64,000 nucleotides of DNA, from positions 62,001 to 126,000 of the forward strand of contig NZ_QGDT01000001.1 in the NCBI RefSeq assembly GCF_003149085.1. The letters are read 5' to 3'. Each line of letters begins with the position of its first letter. Within the stretch, counting starts at the first letter, position 1. The notes below the pieces were generated by a model that was not told the DNA's origin, did no database searches, and saw nothing but the letters and a program-made list of their open reading frames with translations. This stretch comes from Dyadobacter jejuensis (GTDB lineage: Bacteria > Bacteroidota > Bacteroidia > Cytophagales > Spirosomataceae). The translations under genes and the position numbers were made by a program. Below are positions 53,432 to 63,123 of this stretch, one piece after another.

Positions 53432-55174
53432 TTATTTTTTTAATGCTTTCAACTCCTCATGAACGAAGTCGATAAGCGCTCTGATATTTTTTTCGCTAAA
53501 GTCGAACGGAATATGAGCCGCTTCATAGATTTCGGTAATAGGCGCCGTATAGCCTAGCTTCAGAGCATTCAAATACCCTTCCAAGCCCTTTTTAGGGTTT
53601 TCTCTGTAATTTTTCCATACCCCTATGGCGCCAAGTTGTGCAATACCATATTCGATATAGTAAAAGGGGACTTCATAAATATGCAGCTGGCGTTGCCATA
53701 GGTATTGTTGAAACTGCTCTAGTCCCGACCAGTCCATTACTGTATCGGTAAACTGGCCATAGATCTCTACCCATTGCGCTTTTCTCTCCTGGGCGGTATG
53801 CTGTGGATTTTCATACATCCAATGTTGGAATTTGTCGATGGTAGCTACCCAAGGTAAGGTTTCTACAATAGACTCCAGGTGTTGTATTTTGGCTCTTTTG
53901 AGTTCGTCTTCATCCTTGAAAAATTCATCCCAGAAATCCATCGTGATCAGCTCCATCGACATGGAGGCTAGCTCAGCTACCTCCGAAGGGGTATGCTTAA
54001 AGCTATTTAGGGGTAGCTCACGTGTTACCAAGGAGTGAACGGCATGGCCTCCTTCATGAAGAAGCGTTACCATATCCCGGAGGTTGGAAGTGGCATTCAT
54101 GAATATAAACGGAACGCCAATCTCGTCGAGCGGATAGTTATAGCCACCCGGTGCTTTTCCCTTTCTAGACTCTAAGTCCAGATGTTTCATGGTTTTCATC
54201 ACGCGGAGGCAGTCGCCTAAGAAAGGGTCGAGGCGGCTAAAACAGCGGATGGTCTTGTCCAATAGCTCCTCGCCATTTTGAAAAGGCTTCAAGGGGGGCA
54301 GACCGTTAGGGTCTACCTTCGTATCCCAGGGGCGTAGTGCATCGACCTTCAAGGCTTTTTTGCGCTCTGAGGCCATGTCGTTAAGCAAGGGGACGATGGC
54401 TTTTTTTACCGAATCATGAAAATCGAAACAGTCTTGAGGTGCATAGTCGAAACGGCCCATGGCGGCGAACATATAGTCGCGGTAGTTGGCAAATCCGGCA
54501 TTTTTTCCCGCTTTATCGCGAAGTCCTACCAGTGTATTGAGCAGTTCGTCCAAGGCGGGGTGGTCTTCATAGCGTCGGTTGCTAATGGCCTTCCAAGCCT
54601 CTTCACGCTGGCTACGATCGGTGTTTTGGAGCCGGTCAGCAGCCTTTTGTAGGGTCATTTCTTCTCCATCGAGGGTGACGGTCATCGCCCCAGCAATGGC
54701 CCCATACTTGCGCTCCTCGGTTTGCATTTCGGTGAAAACCGGAATGTTTTCCTCTCTAAATATTTCTATCCCACGCTTCATTCCCCTGTGTACGATGCGA
54801 TAGCCCGATTCCTTAAGCTCCGACCAATAAGGGCTGTCGACTACTTTCTTGTCTAACAGGTTACCATATTCGGCGAGTTTGGGTTGTATTTCAGAGATAA
54901 AAAACTGTAAGGACTTAATAAGCCCTTGGTTGGCTGTGTCGCAAGTCTGCCGGATATACCTCCAGGCAAAGTTCTCGCTCAAATAGGACTCTAGCTCACT
55001 GCGGTCCGAAAGCCATTGCTCAAAGTCTTTGGCAGAAGAAATTTCTCTTTGGAGCAACTGGTCAATTAATGGTTGTAAGTCGTCCCAATTCTTTAATTCG
55101 AACGTTTCCCCTATAAATATTCTTGGGGCACGTTGCGGTATGGCTATTGTTTGCTCTTGTGTCATCAATGTCAA
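53432..55174 (-). CDS. M3-family oligoendopeptidase
   Basis: 580 residues, the size of PepF/oligoendopeptidases. The zinc motif HEGGHAVH begins at residue 373 in the run VTLLHEGGHAVHSL, with the third ligand Glu in the EVAELASMSMELI segment. The family C-terminus (YYIEYGIAQLGAIGVWKNY) is also present. A cytoplasmic metallopeptidase degrading short peptides. Either ATG at 55174 or 55165 could be the start, a three-residue difference. Confidence 0.92.
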   Translation of the reverse strand: MTLMTQEQTIAIPQRAPRIFIGETFELKNWDDLQPLIDQLLQREISSAKDFEQWLSDRSELESYLSENFAWRYIRQTCDTANQGLIKSLQFFISEIQPKLAEYGNLLDKKVVDSPYWSELKESGYRIVHRGMKRGIEIFREENIPVFTEMQTEERKYGAIAGAMTVTLDGEEMTLQKAADRLQNTDRSQREEAWKAISNRRYEDHPALDELLNTLVGLRDKAGKNAGFANYRDYMFAAMGRFDYAPQDCFDFHDSVKKAIVPLLNDMASERKKALKVDALRPWDTKVDPNGLPPLKPFQNGEELLDKTIRCFSRLDPFLGDCLRVMKTMKHLDLESRKGKAPGGYNYPLDEIGVPFIFMNATSNLRDMVTLLHEGGHAVHSLVTRELPLNSFKHTPSEVAELASMSMELITMDFWDEFFKDEDELKRAKIQHLESIVETLPWVATIDKFQHWMYENPQHTAQERKAQWVEIYGQFTDTVMDWSGLEQFQQYLWQRQLHIYEVPFYYIEYGIAQLGAIGVWKNYRENPKKGLEGYLNALKLGYTAPITEIYEAAHIPFDFSEKNIRALIDFVHEELKALKK

Positions 55175-55286
55175 GTTTTAAGAATTACAAAGGTAAGTGG
55201 GATTTGTCCTAAAGTGCAAGGTCCTAAGCCTCTATCCATGGTGGATGCTTGTTGGTCAGGAAGTTGTGCCTTAGGTACGTGTAAAT

Positions 55287-56555
55287 CTATTGGCTACTTT
55301 GGCTGATGTCGGTCAGGTTGTCGGTGCGAATGTCTTCTGTTTCTTTAATATTGGCAAAAGCATAATTCATTTTCTCCCTGTCAAACTCTTTTTCGTTATT
55401 GGCTAGCCAAATGGTGGCTACTCCATTTCCAATAAAATTGGTGATGGCCCTTGCTTCAGACATAAACCGATCGACTCCCAATAATAGCGCTAGGCCTTCG
55501 AGGGGAATTACTTTGATGGCCGTGAGGGTAGATGCCAGCACCACAAAACCACTGCCCGTTACCCCTGCCGCTCCTTTGGAGGTCACCATGAGTATTCCTA
55601 TTAACGATAGGATTTGGCCGATGGTGAGATGTACGTTGAATACTTGGGCCAAAAATATGGTGGCCATAGAGAGGTATATGGTGGTGCCATCGAGGTTAAA
55701 GGAATACCCCGCAGGTACCACTAGCCCCACGACCGGTTTGGAGCAGCCCATACGTTCGAGCTTTTCCATCAAGGAAGGCAAGGCGGCTTCGGAGGAGGAG
55801 GTCCCGAGCACGATAAGCAGCTCCTCTCTGATATAGTTCAAAAAACGCCATAGGCTTACTTTGTAGCTTCGAAGAATGAGTCCTAGTATACCAAAAATAA
55901 AGAGGGCCATGGTGGCATATACCGTTCCCATTAGCTTGGCAAGTGGCAACAGGGTGTCTATGCCGTACTTCCCAATGGTGTAGGCCATGCCTCCAAAGGC
56001 GCCGATGGGTGCCAGCATCATCACCAAATGCAGTGCTCGGAATACATATTTAGAAAGAAAGGTAAGCCCTTGTACAATCCTTTCTTTCCCCCCATACTTA
56101 CTGAGGGCCATACCAAAAAGTACTGAGAATAAAAGCACTTGTAAAGTCAGGTTATCTAAGAAAAATTGTAACCAACTAAAGTCCATGACTTTTCCTGAAT
56201 AGGCAGAAATATCCCCTTTTTCGAGGGAAGAAGTTACCACCCCTTCTCCAGGGTTGATCAGGTTGGCTACCACAACGCCTATTAATAGGGCAAACGTGGT
56301 GACGACTTCAAAATATAAGAGGGCTTTGGCACCCACTTTCCCCACTTTCTTGAGGTCGCCCATCCCTACAATCCCCAACGTAATGGTGAGAAAAATGATG
56401 GGGTTAATGAATAATTTGACGATTTGAATAAAACCTTTCCCGAGAAAGTCCATTTTTACGGCTTGTGCTGGAGAAAAATGACCGAGTAAGGCTCCCGTTG
56501 TAATGGCCGCAAGGACCCAAAAGGTAAGGTTGGTAAGTAAAGATTTGAATTTCAT
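55287..56555 (-). CDS. dicarboxylate/amino acid:cation symporter (DAACS family)
   Basis: 422 residues with eight or so hydrophobic helices and re-entrant loops. The first loop SSSEAALPSLMEKLERMGCS holds the serine-rich motif. The second, AGYSFNLDGTTIYLSMATIF, contains the NLDGT-type cation motif, followed by SKGAAGVTGSGFVVLASTLT. Family members take up glutamate, aspartate, succinate or similar anions with protons or sodium. The precise substrate is unknown. Confidence 0.92.
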   Translation of the reverse strand: MKFKSLLTNLTFWVLAAITTGALLGHFSPAQAVKMDFLGKGFIQIVKLFINPIIFLTITLGIVGMGDLKKVGKVGAKALLYFEVVTTFALLIGVVVANLINPGEGVVTSSLEKGDISAYSGKVMDFSWLQFFLDNLTLQVLLFSVLFGMALSKYGGKERIVQGLTFLSKYVFRALHLVMMLAPIGAFGGMAYTIGKYGIDTLLPLAKLMGTVYATMALFIFGILGLILRSYKVSLWRFLNYIREELLIVLGTSSSEAALPSLMEKLERMGCSKPVVGLVVPAGYSFNLDGTTIYLSMATIFLAQVFNVHLTIGQILSLIGILMVTSKGAAGVTGSGFVVLASTLTAIKVIPLEGLALLLGVDRFMSEARAITNFIGNGVATIWLANNEKEFDREKMNYAFANIKETEDIRTDNLTDISQSSQ

Positions 56556-56691
56556 ATTCTGTTGGTAACTTGATTTTTAAGGGTGTTTTAGGAATGCAAA
56601 CAAGATAGGAAAGATTTTAAGGAGCGAGGTTGGGAGGAGTCTAAGTTTCTAAAATTTTGCATTTGTTTATAATAAGTCTAAATAAAAACTA

Positions 56692-56699
56692 TATATTTG
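56692..56699 (+). promoter_or_regulatory. candidate -7 box of the DUF6686 gene
   Basis: TATATTTG fits TAnnTTTG exactly, 49 bp before the start codon. No convincing -33 box at 19-20 nt. Confidence 0.55.
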
Positions 56700-56747
56700 C
56701 CTCAACACCGTAGGACACTCATGTTTCCATTCATTTAAAAAAGAGAG

Positions 56748-57086
56748 ATGATAGAACCAAGTAAACATTCCAACTCCTTGCGCATTTTGGGGCAGGCGCG
56801 ACAAGGCTATATCGGTCAATGCGCCTGCTGCGACCACTACAATTTTGTGTATGGTAATGCCCTTTTTATTTTCACTGCCGACGGCCTGCGAGGATTTTAT
56901 AATATGCTTTCGGAGTCGGTTCAGATGTATCAACTCAGTGAGGCCTTGCCAAACGGGAAGGATTTCGTATTGCCATCTCCCATACCCAACTTTATGCTCA
57001 CTTTTAATCATCAAGAAATTGAGGAGATTAAAGATATGTTTCAGGAGGCTTTTTTAACATTAGAAATAGACAGCATCATTCATTAG
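56748..57086 (+). CDS. DUF6686 family protein
   Basis: 112 residues with an early Cys pair in GQCACCDHYNFVYGNALFIF and conserved LPSPIPNFMLTFNHQEIEEI. It matches the Bacteroidota family DUF6686 as I remember it. The CxCC cysteines might bind a metal, but nothing more is known. Candidate promoter and terminator flank the gene, so it is a single-gene unit. Confidence 0.75.
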   Translation: MIEPSKHSNSLRILGQARQGYIGQCACCDHYNFVYGNALFIFTADGLRGFYNMLSESVQMYQLSEALPNGKDFVLPSPIPNFMLTFNHQEIEEIKDMFQEAFLTLEIDSIIH

Positions 57087-57091
57087 ACGTT

Positions 57092-57133
57092 GCTAGTTGC
57101 GAACGGCTAGTTGTGAACGGCCAGTTGTGAATG
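57092..57133 (+). repeat. 14-bp tandem repeat, three units
   Basis: Units GCTAGTTGCGAACG, GCTAGTTGTGAACG and GCCAGTTGTGAATG follow each other directly after the DUF6686 stop, with a faint fourth unit. The period, 14 bp, is twice the 7 bp of the array at 44091-44223, though the unit sequence differs. Confidence 0.85.
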
Positions 57134-57173
57134 ACTCGTTACGATATTTAATAATTTCGCCATAGTAATTAGG

Positions 57174-57205
57174 AAAGGCCGGCCGGTATAGGGCCGGTCT
57201 TTTTT
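57174..57205 (+). terminator. terminator of the DUF6686 gene
   Basis: AAAGGCCGGCC pairs with GGCCGGTCTTT (one wobble) around a 7-nt loop and is followed by T. Confidence 0.75.
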
Positions 57206-57279
57206 GGGTAATTATCATCGGAAATTCTTAACTTACAGTAAGTTGCAAGGGAGTAGGGGAATGTCTAATGCTACCGTTC

Positions 57280-59379
57280 ATGAAACAACTCGTTCAAAAC
57301 GTAAGATCAGGCCACACGCAATTATTGGAGGTGCCGGTGCCGGTAGTGGGGCCTGGGGAGGTGTTGATATCGGGAACTCTAAGTCTGGTTTCCCTAGGTA
57401 CCGAGGGTAGGTTGGTAAGCTTTAGCAAGTCTGGGTTGTTAGGAAAGGCCCTATTAGAATCGGCGAGGATCCCTCCTTTGTTGGCGAAGCTCAAAACGGA
57501 TGGTTTTAGGGCCACTTTGCGGGCTGTCAATACAAAATTAGACACCCCCGTACCCTTAGGGTACAATCATGTTGGGAGGGTAATTGGGCTTGGAACAGAC
57601 ATTCACGATCTGCAATTAGGAGATAGGGTGGTGAGTAACGGTCCTCATGCCGAAATCGTATGTGTAGCTCGAAACCTCGTTTGTCCCATACCCGACGCTG
57701 TTACCGACCGTCAGGCCGCTTTTGCAGTGATGGGGGCGGTTGGTTTGGCGGGGATTCGGCTGTTGAGCCCCACATTGGGAGAAACAATCGTTGTGGTGGG
57801 GCTAGGATTAGTAGGCCTGTTAACTGCCGAATTGCTGCGTATCAATGGTTGCAGGGTAGTAGGGGTAGACTTGGAGCCGAGTAGGATCCGCCAAGCTCAG
57901 AATAGAGGGATAGAAGTGATCAATGCCGGCGAAGGGACTTTGGAGGGGCAAGTTCGTTCTATCACTAAAGGCGTAGGTGCCGATGGGGTGATGGTCACGG
58001 CGGCCGCACATGCCGATCATATTCTTCACCAAGCATCCGAAATATGCCGGAAAAGAGGGCGTATCGTATTGATAGGCGTGGTCGACCTTAAGTTGAATCG
58101 GCGGCTTTTCTATGAGAAGGAGCTAAGCTTTCAGGTTTCATGCTCCTATGGTCCCGGACGATATGACCCTTCTTATGAACAGCAGCAAAACGACTATCCA
58201 CTCGCCTATGTTCGCTGGACCGAAAACAGAAACTTTCAGGCCGTCTTGGCCTTATTGTCTACTGGTCAGCTGGAGGTTGAATCCTTGATAGCAGATGAGG
58301 TACCCTTTCACGATTATGGGCGGATTTACGCCCATCTCAATACCCATAAAGGGATAGCGTACCTGTTGCTTTATTCGTCAGAGACGTCTAAGCTGGTCAG
58401 TAAAGTGGTGGACCATGATATGAGGCCCACGAGGCATCGACAAGGGCGCATCGCGCTTATAGGTGCAGGTCAGTTTGTGAGAACGACGTTATTGCCTACC
58501 ATAAAAGGGGCGGATATAAAATATATAGTCAGTGCGAAGGGGCTCTCAGCCGCTAGCCTGGCCTTGCAATATGGTATCGATAGGAGCACCACCGATTACC
58601 ACCAGGTCCTTGCCGATGCGGAGGTGGGGCTGGTGTGGATAGCCACTAGGCATCACTTACACGCTACCTTGGTATTAGAGAGCCTGGCGGCGGGTAAGCA
58701 TGTGTTGGTAGAAAAACCACTGGCATTGTCGGCCGTCGAACTGGAATCCATTGCAAGGGTCTGCGTCACCTCCAGCGGGTTTCTGTCGGTGGGCTATAAC
58801 CGACGCTTTGCGCCATTCGCCCTGAAAATGAAGTCCCATCTAGGGATCGTACCCGTGCAGGTGGTTATTACCGTCAATGCGGGACGGGTAGAGGCCAATT
58901 CCTGGGTATATGCCCCTGACCAAGGCGGCAGGATTGTGGGAGAGGTTTGTCATTTTATAGATCTCATCACTTTTTTGACGGACAGCCTGGTGAAGGCAGT
59001 ATGCATGCAAGGGTTTGGGAACGGGACGGGGGATGGAAGTATACTTCTCAATTATCGGAATGGCTCCACCGGGATAGTCCACTATTTTACGGAGGGAAAC
59101 CAGGATTACCCCAAAGAGCGGGTGGAGGTCTTTGCGGCGGGGACCATCTTGAGGTTAGAAAATTTTAGGGTACTTCGGGGGTATGGTTTTGAGCATTTTA
59201 CCAAAACCGCTACTATCCAGGATAAAGGACATCGAGGGCTGTACCAAGCCTGTCTTGAAAGTATGCGTGCGGGGGGAGCTCCTCCAATACCCTTGGATAT
59301 GGTTTTTAATACCTCTTACGCCTCTTTGGCGGCCTTGCAGAGTCTGCAGGAAAAGCGCTGGGTGGATCTGGATTATTAA
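57280..59379 (+). CDS. bi-domain oxidoreductase: MDR alcohol dehydrogenase fused to Gfo/Idh/MocA dehydrogenase
   Basis: 699 residues in two halves. Residues 1 to about 370 are a medium-chain dehydrogenase: LGYNHVGRVIGLGTDIHDLQ, then VVGLGLVGLLTAELLRINGC as the Rossmann motif. Residues from about 390 are a Gfo/Idh/MocA dehydrogenase: GRIALIGAGQFVRTTLLPTI and LEKP-type catalytic motif in AAGKHVLVEKPLALSAVELE. Such fusions occur in polysaccharide gene clusters, where they probably oxidise or epimerise nucleotide sugars. The ATG at 57280 (MKQLVQNVRSGHTQ) is preferred to 57268. The next two genes are cluster mates, 14 bp and 35 bp apart. Confidence 0.87.
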   Translation: MKQLVQNVRSGHTQLLEVPVPVVGPGEVLISGTLSLVSLGTEGRLVSFSKSGLLGKALLESARIPPLLAKLKTDGFRATLRAVNTKLDTPVPLGYNHVGRVIGLGTDIHDLQLGDRVVSNGPHAEIVCVARNLVCPIPDAVTDRQAAFAVMGAVGLAGIRLLSPTLGETIVVVGLGLVGLLTAELLRINGCRVVGVDLEPSRIRQAQNRGIEVINAGEGTLEGQVRSITKGVGADGVMVTAAAHADHILHQASEICRKRGRIVLIGVVDLKLNRRLFYEKELSFQVSCSYGPGRYDPSYEQQQNDYPLAYVRWTENRNFQAVLALLSTGQLEVESLIADEVPFHDYGRIYAHLNTHKGIAYLLLYSSETSKLVSKVVDHDMRPTRHRQGRIALIGAGQFVRTTLLPTIKGADIKYIVSAKGLSAASLALQYGIDRSTTDYHQVLADAEVGLVWIATRHHLHATLVLESLAAGKHVLVEKPLALSAVELESIARVCVTSSGFLSVGYNRRFAPFALKMKSHLGIVPVQVVITVNAGRVEANSWVYAPDQGGRIVGEVCHFIDLITFLTDSLVKAVCMQGFGNGTGDGSILLNYRNGSTGIVHYFTEGNQDYPKERVEVFAAGTILRLENFRVLRGYGFEHFTKTATIQDKGHRGLYQACLESMRAGGAPPIPLDMVFNTSYASLAALQSLQEKRWVDLDY

Positions 59380-59393
59380 CTAAGCTATAAACT

Positions 59394-61307
59394 ATGGTGA
59401 AAATTCTAACCATCGGAGTGGAGATGATTCGGAATATGGGGCTTACCTATCTGCTGTATAGGGTCGGTTTTATCCTTTTGAGAAAAACGGGCTGGTTCCT
59501 CAAAACATTCCCCATGGCCGCTACTGACAACAGCTCCCCCATAAGTCTCGAGGATTGGCTCAAACGACCCATCCCATTTATCATGAATCGGCAATCGGGA
59601 GGGGGAATGCTTGAGGGGAGGAGGCCTCAGCCGTCTGAGTCGGTTATGTTAAGGCTAAAGCATAGGGCTGAGGCGATAGCGCGCCATAGGTATCTGTATT
59701 TCGGGGCAACCTGGCTGGAGGTTCCCGATTGGCATACCCATCCCATTACGCACTACCGATACCCACCTGGCCGTCATTGGTCGTCGATTTCCGACTTTAC
59801 TCGACAACATGGGGATATCAAATACATTTGGGAGAAAGGACGTTTCGGTTTTTTAATCGACCTTATCCGGTACGAATGGTACAGTGGAGTAGATCAGTGG
59901 GAGCTGGTAGCCCGCCGGATAACGAGTTGGATAAACGATAATCCGGTAAACTGTGGGCCGCACTGGTATTGTGGTCAAGAGATAGCCTTACGGGTCCTGC
60001 ACTGGACCTATGCCCTACATTTTTATAGAAATAGGATTTCTGCAGAATTGTTTGCCAAAATGATGAATAGCATTCGGCAACAGATGTTGCATGTAGCGGA
60101 AAGCCAAGCTTACGACAGGGTGACGGTGAGGAACAATCATGTACTTACACAGTTTTTGGCCCTTTATACGGTAGGTAGTTTGTTTCCTTTTTTGGATGAA
60201 AGTAATGATTGGAAGCAATTGGGAAAGGAGGGGTTTGAATCCGAAATTCTATTTCAAATATCGGAAGAGGGGAGCTATTTGCAGCATTCTATGAACTACC
60301 ATCGGGTGGTGGTGCAGTTGCTTACTTGGGCTTTTCGACTTTCGCAGGCCATGCACGACCCTTTTAAAGCGCCTGTTATAGACAGAGCTAAGGCTACCCT
60401 CTCATTTTTAAGGGATTGTCAAGATCCTCACTCGGGGTGGCTACCACATTATGGCCCCCATGATGGGTCATTATTTTTTAGTTTTTCAGATGAACCCTTG
60501 CGCGATTTTCGGCCGCAATTAGCCTCCTTAGCACATGCTTTGGCACCCATATATGCTTCCGGGGGCTGGCAGGAGGAGTTGGGCTGGTGGGGGATGGAAG
60601 CGAGGGGGGAGTCTATGGCGCGGCAGCCTTGCCTAGCAAGGGTTACAAACTATGATCAAGGTGGATATTACATTCTTAAAGATAGGGAAAGCATGTCGTT
60701 CCTGCGGAATACCGCTTATATCACTAGGCCTTTTCAAGCCGATAATTTGCATTTGGACCTTTGGGTGCAAGGTAAAAACATATTGAGGGATGCCGGTACT
60801 TTTAGTTATCACCAGTTCGATGAGGGAAGCGCCTATTTTTCGGGGACGGCTGCTCATAATACGGTACAGATCAACGCCTCCGACCAGATGCAACGAGGCC
60901 CTAGATTTGTGTGGAACCACTGGGTTGGTGAGGCTTCTGGAGGCTGGAGCTATCATGAAGAACGAAAGCAGTATATCTTCTACGGCTATTTTATAGGATA
61001 TAAACATTTGGCCCCCAAGATTGTTCATAGAAGGATCGTTACGAAGCCTATTGGCGAGCTGTGCTGGGTAGTTGAAGATTGGTTGGAAGGAGTGCCAGCC
61101 GCTCTGCCTATCAGACAACTATGGCATCCATCGCCGGGTTTCGAAAGGGATTATAGCCTCAGGGCCGTCGATGCCATGGGGCAGGCGCTGCGGCCGTCGG
61201 CCGAGGTGGGCTGGCATGCCGACACGTATGGTCATCGGCAACGAGCCGATCAACTGTATTTTGCCTTAACAGATGGGTATATCAAAACGACTATTCAACG
61301 CAAATAG
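59394..61307 (+). CDS. heparinase II/III-family protein (polysaccharide lyase-like)
   Basis: 637 residues. The N-terminal half is an (alpha/alpha) toroid, with the helix motif RNNHVLTQFLALYTVGSLFP and SMNYHRVVVQLLTWAFRLSQ. The C-terminal half is the heparinase II/III beta-sandwich (DAGTFSYHQFDEGSAYFSGT, AAHNTVQINASDQMQRGPRF). The conserved Tyr-His pairs, NYHRVV and HNTVQ, are visible. No signal peptide was found. Homologues in polysaccharide clusters are thought to cut or trim the polymer being made, or to act in its export. Confidence 0.85.
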   Translation: MVKILTIGVEMIRNMGLTYLLYRVGFILLRKTGWFLKTFPMAATDNSSPISLEDWLKRPIPFIMNRQSGGGMLEGRRPQPSESVMLRLKHRAEAIARHRYLYFGATWLEVPDWHTHPITHYRYPPGRHWSSISDFTRQHGDIKYIWEKGRFGFLIDLIRYEWYSGVDQWELVARRITSWINDNPVNCGPHWYCGQEIALRVLHWTYALHFYRNRISAELFAKMMNSIRQQMLHVAESQAYDRVTVRNNHVLTQFLALYTVGSLFPFLDESNDWKQLGKEGFESEILFQISEEGSYLQHSMNYHRVVVQLLTWAFRLSQAMHDPFKAPVIDRAKATLSFLRDCQDPHSGWLPHYGPHDGSLFFSFSDEPLRDFRPQLASLAHALAPIYASGGWQEELGWWGMEARGESMARQPCLARVTNYDQGGYYILKDRESMSFLRNTAYITRPFQADNLHLDLWVQGKNILRDAGTFSYHQFDEGSAYFSGTAAHNTVQINASDQMQRGPRFVWNHWVGEASGGWSYHEERKQYIFYGYFIGYKHLAPKIVHRRIVTKPIGELCWVVEDWLEGVPAALPIRQLWHPSPGFERDYSLRAVDAMGQALRPSAEVGWHADTYGHRQRADQLYFALTDGYIKTTIQRK

Positions 61308-61342
61308 CAAAACCATAGCGCAACTAACTATAACGACCGATC

Positions 61343-62605
61343 ATGCATGTATTACTGGTACATCAATATTTTTTGGACGATCAGCAAGGTGGAGGGGCAC
61401 GATGGAACGAGATGGCCAGGATTTGGGTAGGCATGGGACATCAGGTGACCGTACTCGCCGGCGATAGACATTATATGGCACACTCGGCCCGCCGACCTAG
61501 GGCGGGTTGCTGGCAGAAGAGTCGTACGAACGACGGGGTGCTGGTATGGTGGTGCCGGGCGATGCGTCCCAAGCCGGGCCTTTTAGGTCGGTTGTTGGAA
61601 TACCTTAGCTTTATGTTTACTGGAAGCTGGGCAGGGCTTTTTTTAGCGCGCGATCGGTACGATCTCGTGGTTTGCACGTCTCCACCATTGTTGGTAGGCC
61701 TCGTGGGTTTACTCATTGGACGGGTAAAACGCCTTCCTATGGTTTTTGAGGTGCGGGACCTATGGCCGGAATCGGCCATGGAGACGGGGGTACTCACCAA
61801 TAAATGGATGGTTCGTTGGGCCCTGTGGTTAGAGAAAGTTCTATACCAGTCGGCCCATTCCGTGGTGGTATTGACGCCTGCTTTTAAGCGGATACTCAGT
61901 TCGGAAAAAGGGGTGCCGCTACACAAATTAATCTGTATTCCGAATGGAGCCAATTTTGCCCTGGCCGATCTGGTCAGCGAGGCAGGGGAGAAGCATAGGA
62001 CGATGTTACGGTCGGAGCTCGGGATATCGGAGCGCTTTGTGATCGTCTATTTAGGAGCTCATGGCGAGGCCAATTACCTTGAGGGAATATTGGAAGTGGC
62101 GCATATATTGCTCCAGACTCCAGTACTGTTTTTGTTGATAGGAGATGGTGCCCGAAAGGAGGCCTTGCAGTTGGAAGCTAAAAAGAGGAATTTGACAAAT
62201 ATCTTATTTCTAAATCCTTGCCCCAGGCAAAAAGCCTTAGCGTATGTTCGGGCTTCCGATATGGGCCTATCCATCCTTCAGAAAGTTCCGGTTTTTGGCA
62301 CCATATACTCTAATAAGACCTTCGATTACCTCTCCTGTAGAACACCCGTTTTGATGGCTATCGACGGGCTATCGAGGGAGTTGATCGAAAAAGCCAATGC
62401 TGGAGTGTATGTCGATGCGAAAAATCCATTGGATATTGCCTCAAAAATAAGACATTGCATGCAGGAGCCAGAGTTGCTTAAGAAATGGGGGGAAAGTGGC
62501 TATCGATATGCCAAACTGAATTTTGACCGGGAGGTTCTGACCCAGTTATTCTTAGATCATTTAAAAAGCATAATACGAAAGGAAAATCACATTAAACCAA
62601 ATTAA
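61343..62605 (+). CDS. glycosyltransferase family 4 (WbuB-like)
   Basis: 420 residues with the GT4 layout. The N-terminal domain has LLVHQYFLDDQQGGGARWNE and GHQVTVLAGDRHYM, and the C-terminal donor domain has IVYLGAHGEANYLEGILEVA, VLFLLIGDGARKEALQLEAK and the catalytic ExxxxxE-like region in KTFDYLSCRTPVLMAIDG. Order and close spacing with the oxidoreductase and heparinase genes make this one polysaccharide cluster. The sugar donor is not determined. Confidence 0.88.
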   Translation: MHVLLVHQYFLDDQQGGGARWNEMARIWVGMGHQVTVLAGDRHYMAHSARRPRAGCWQKSRTNDGVLVWWCRAMRPKPGLLGRLLEYLSFMFTGSWAGLFLARDRYDLVVCTSPPLLVGLVGLLIGRVKRLPMVFEVRDLWPESAMETGVLTNKWMVRWALWLEKVLYQSAHSVVVLTPAFKRILSSEKGVPLHKLICIPNGANFALADLVSEAGEKHRTMLRSELGISERFVIVYLGAHGEANYLEGILEVAHILLQTPVLFLLIGDGARKEALQLEAKKRNLTNILFLNPCPRQKALAYVRASDMGLSILQKVPVFGTIYSNKTFDYLSCRTPVLMAIDGLSRELIEKANAGVYVDAKNPLDIASKIRHCMQEPELLKKWGESGYRYAKLNFDREVLTQLFLDHLKSIIRKENHIKPN

Positions 62606-62612
62606 TAAAGTT

Positions 62613-63068
62613 ATGATTACTGAGTCGCGTACTATTCCTGTAAAGAAAAGAATTGCCATCGTTGCCCATGATAACCGGAAGCCAGAGCTACTCGATTGGG
62701 CTTGGGCTAATCGGGAGTTGTTAGCCAAAAACGAGTTGTACGGAACTGGTACCACTGGGAAGTTATTGGAAGAAAAGTTGAATCAACCCGTTCAGCGCTT
62801 GTTAAGTGGGCCTTTGGGGGGCGATCAGCAGGTAGGTGGAATGATAGCCGAAGAGAAAATCGATATGCTTATTTTCTTTTGGGATCCTATGTCGGCGCAG
62901 CCGCACGATCCCGATGTAAAGGCCCTGTTGCGACTCTGCGTAGTTTGGAATATCCCTGTGGCTTCCAATAGAGCCAGTGCCGACTTCCTCTTTACATCAC
63001 CCCTTATGCATCAGGACTATACGGCCGTTCAAATCGACTATAGTACGTATTTGGATCGGAAATTCTGA
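62613..63068 (+). CDS. mgsA: methylglyoxal synthase
   Basis: 151 residues, the family's usual length. It opens RIAIVAHDNRKPELLDWAWA; the phosphate-binding TGTTGKLLEE and SGPLGGDQQVGGMIAEEKID follow, with the catalytic Asp in the GGDQQ loop. WDPMSAQPHDPDVKALLRLC and NIPVASNRASADFLFTS complete the family pattern. It turns dihydroxyacetone phosphate into methylglyoxal as an overflow route from glycolysis. The ATG lies 7 bp behind the GT4 stop, so it may be cotranscribed with the polysaccharide cluster although the function differs. Confidence 0.93.
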   Translation: MITESRTIPVKKRIAIVAHDNRKPELLDWAWANRELLAKNELYGTGTTGKLLEEKLNQPVQRLLSGPLGGDQQVGGMIAEEKIDMLIFFWDPMSAQPHDPDVKALLRLCVVWNIPVASNRASADFLFTSPLMHQDYTAVQIDYSTYLDRKF

Positions 63069-63123
63069 ACCGAAAAGTAGGCAAATTGGTTCTGATTGCA
63101 ATTATTGATTTTAAGAACAACAT

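Noticed and set aside
56667..57014. 115-codon minus-strand ORF
   Set aside because: It lies antisense to the DUF6686 gene, which has a promoter, a terminator and family resemblance; this frame has none.
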